Source of the DNA: Acidimicrobiia bacterium
GTDB taxonomy: Bacteria; Actinomycetota; Acidimicrobiia; IMCC26256; JAOSJL01
Length of the DNA stretch: 64,000 nucleotides
Assembly (NCBI GenBank): GCA_027494115.1
Contig: JAOSJL010000001.1
Location: 955,926-1,019,925 of the forward strand
Direction: 5' to 3'
Shown: in pieces, positions 63,567 through 64,000 of the stretch
How the letters are laid out: every line of letters starts with the position of its first letter
How positions within the stretch are numbered: position 1 is the first letter of the stretch
Position numbers and translations under genes: made by a program
Notes under the pieces: model-generated
Databases searched by the model: none
Told to the model about the DNA's origin: nothing
What the model saw: the letters and a program-made list of their open reading frames with translations, nothing else

Positions 63567-64000
63567 ATGACCACGACAGCACCATCGTCAGCACCCGCGC
63601 CCACCGCAGGCCCCGCGGCCCGCGGCGTCGGCGTGTACAAGACCTACGGATCCGGTGAAGCCGAGGTGCGCGCGCTCGACGGCGTCGACGTCGAGTTCGC
63701 CCCTCAGCGCTTCACGGCCATCATGGGCCCTTCCGGTTCGGGAAAGTCCACGCTCATGCACTGCATGGCGGGTCTCGACGACGTCACGAGCGGCACGATC
63801 TACCTGGGCGACGTCGACATCACGGGACTGTCCGAGAAGAAGCTGACGATGCTGCGCCGTGACCGCCTCGGGTTCGTGTTTCAGGCCTACAACCTCGTAC
63901 CGACCCTGAACGCCATCGAGAACATCACACTGCCCATGGCGCTGGCCGGTCGCGATCCCGACCAGGAGTGGATCGACCAGGTCGTGCGGACCGTCGGGTT
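63567..64000 (+). CDS. ABC transporter ATP-binding protein (MacB/LolD type, partial)
   Basis: The first 144 residues of a longer gene that runs off the right edge. ATG 63567. Walker A is GPSGSGKST near residue 54, followed by LGFVFQAYNLVPT with the Q-loop. The YGSGEAEVRALDGVD opening and FQAYNLVP match the LolD/MacB export ATPases, like the 15144 gene. It follows lgt by 73 bp, so a lipoprotein- or lipid-export role is plausible. The signature and Walker B motifs are outside the window. Confidence 0.9.
   Translation, partial: MTTTAPSSAPAPTAGPAARGVGVYKTYGSGEAEVRALDGVDVEFAPQRFTAIMGPSGSGKSTLMHCMAGLDDVTSGTIYLGDVDITGLSEKKLTMLRRDRLGFVFQAYNLVPTLNAIENITLPMALAGRDPDQEWIDQVVRTVG

Noticed and set aside
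1..64000. CRISPR arrays, IS elements, prophage genes, tRNA or rRNA genes
   Set aside because: No repeat-spacer pattern, transposase or integrase motif, or tRNA/rRNA-like sequence was found by reading; a dedicated search was not possible.

Overview
The window is high-GC, gene-dense DNA from an actinobacterium. The evidence is a mycothiol-type formaldehyde dehydrogenase paired with a metallo-beta-lactamase hydrolase, two Rpf-like (resuscitation-promoting factor) cell-wall enzymes, flavin/F420-type oxidoreductases, a PF10081-like alpha/beta-hydrolase membrane protein, PPi-type phosphofructokinase, a long Lhr helicase, and frequent GTG starts with GTGA/ATGA stop-start overlaps. The gene mix (many acyl-CoA dehydrogenases, P450, amidohydrolases, VOC and CoA-transferase genes) suggests a free-living, lipid/xenobiotic-degrading member of Acidimicrobiia or a relative; that placement is inference. 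No tRNA, rRNA, IS element, phage or CRISPR array was seen.

Layout. 1-5.7 kb: a leftward TetR-led operon (alcohol dehydrogenase, cytochrome P450, amidohydrolase, D-aminoacylase-type amidohydrolase running off the left edge) with a palindromic operator between the TetR start and a TTGACA box. 5.8-13.7 kb: a class III cyclase/AAA/TPR giant regulator, a lipoprotein alpha/beta hydrolase, a PF10081-like membrane hydrolase and a CAAX-type protease. 13.7-18.3 kb: PPi-phosphofructokinase and a MacB/FtsX-type ABC exporter. 18.3-22.6 kb: a four-gene cluster with a two-TM coiled-coil protein (XpaC-like position), TelA, a solute-binding/VWA lipoprotein and a small membrane-anchored VWA-like protein. 22.7-27 kb: SGNH lipoprotein, alkylsulfatase, heme-copper-like membrane protein. 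27-32.8 kb: acetoacetate-decarboxylase-like protein, a paired (probably heteromeric) acyl-CoA dehydrogenase, VOC, PPOX and CoA-transferase genes. 32.8-38.5 kb: a serine-hydrolase lipoprotein, then a histidine kinase/response regulator divergent from a redox operon (Asp/His-rich secreted peptide, anchored low-complexity protein, ApbE flavin transferase, ferric-reductase-like membrane protein).

38.6-46.6 kb: SDR, zinc-ribbon protein, lipoprotein esterase, formaldehyde-detoxification pair, fatty acid desaturase and a long lysophospholipid acyltransferase. 46.6-50.6 kb: DUF998-like protein, an Rpf-like enzyme with a hairpin in its leader, a phosphotransferase and an uncharacterised protein. 50.7-58.9 kb: lhr, a long acyl-CoA dehydrogenase, a YeeE/YedE sulfur transporter and an LLM flavin oxidoreductase. 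59-64 kb: second Rpf-like gene, a small charged ORF, an Fpg/Nei-like glycosylase, a lipoprotein, lgt and the start of another ABC ATPase.

A striking property of the sequence itself is that about sixteen otherwise intact conserved genes or gene segments are broken by single-base frame changes, mostly in G or C runs. I read these as residual sequencing or assembly indels, so each affected gene is given as one locus with the break noted. Several genes also carry exact or near-exact 15-bp in-frame tandem repeats, and many starts are preceded 6-8 nt upstream by a TANNNT hexamer, as expected for leaderless transcripts.
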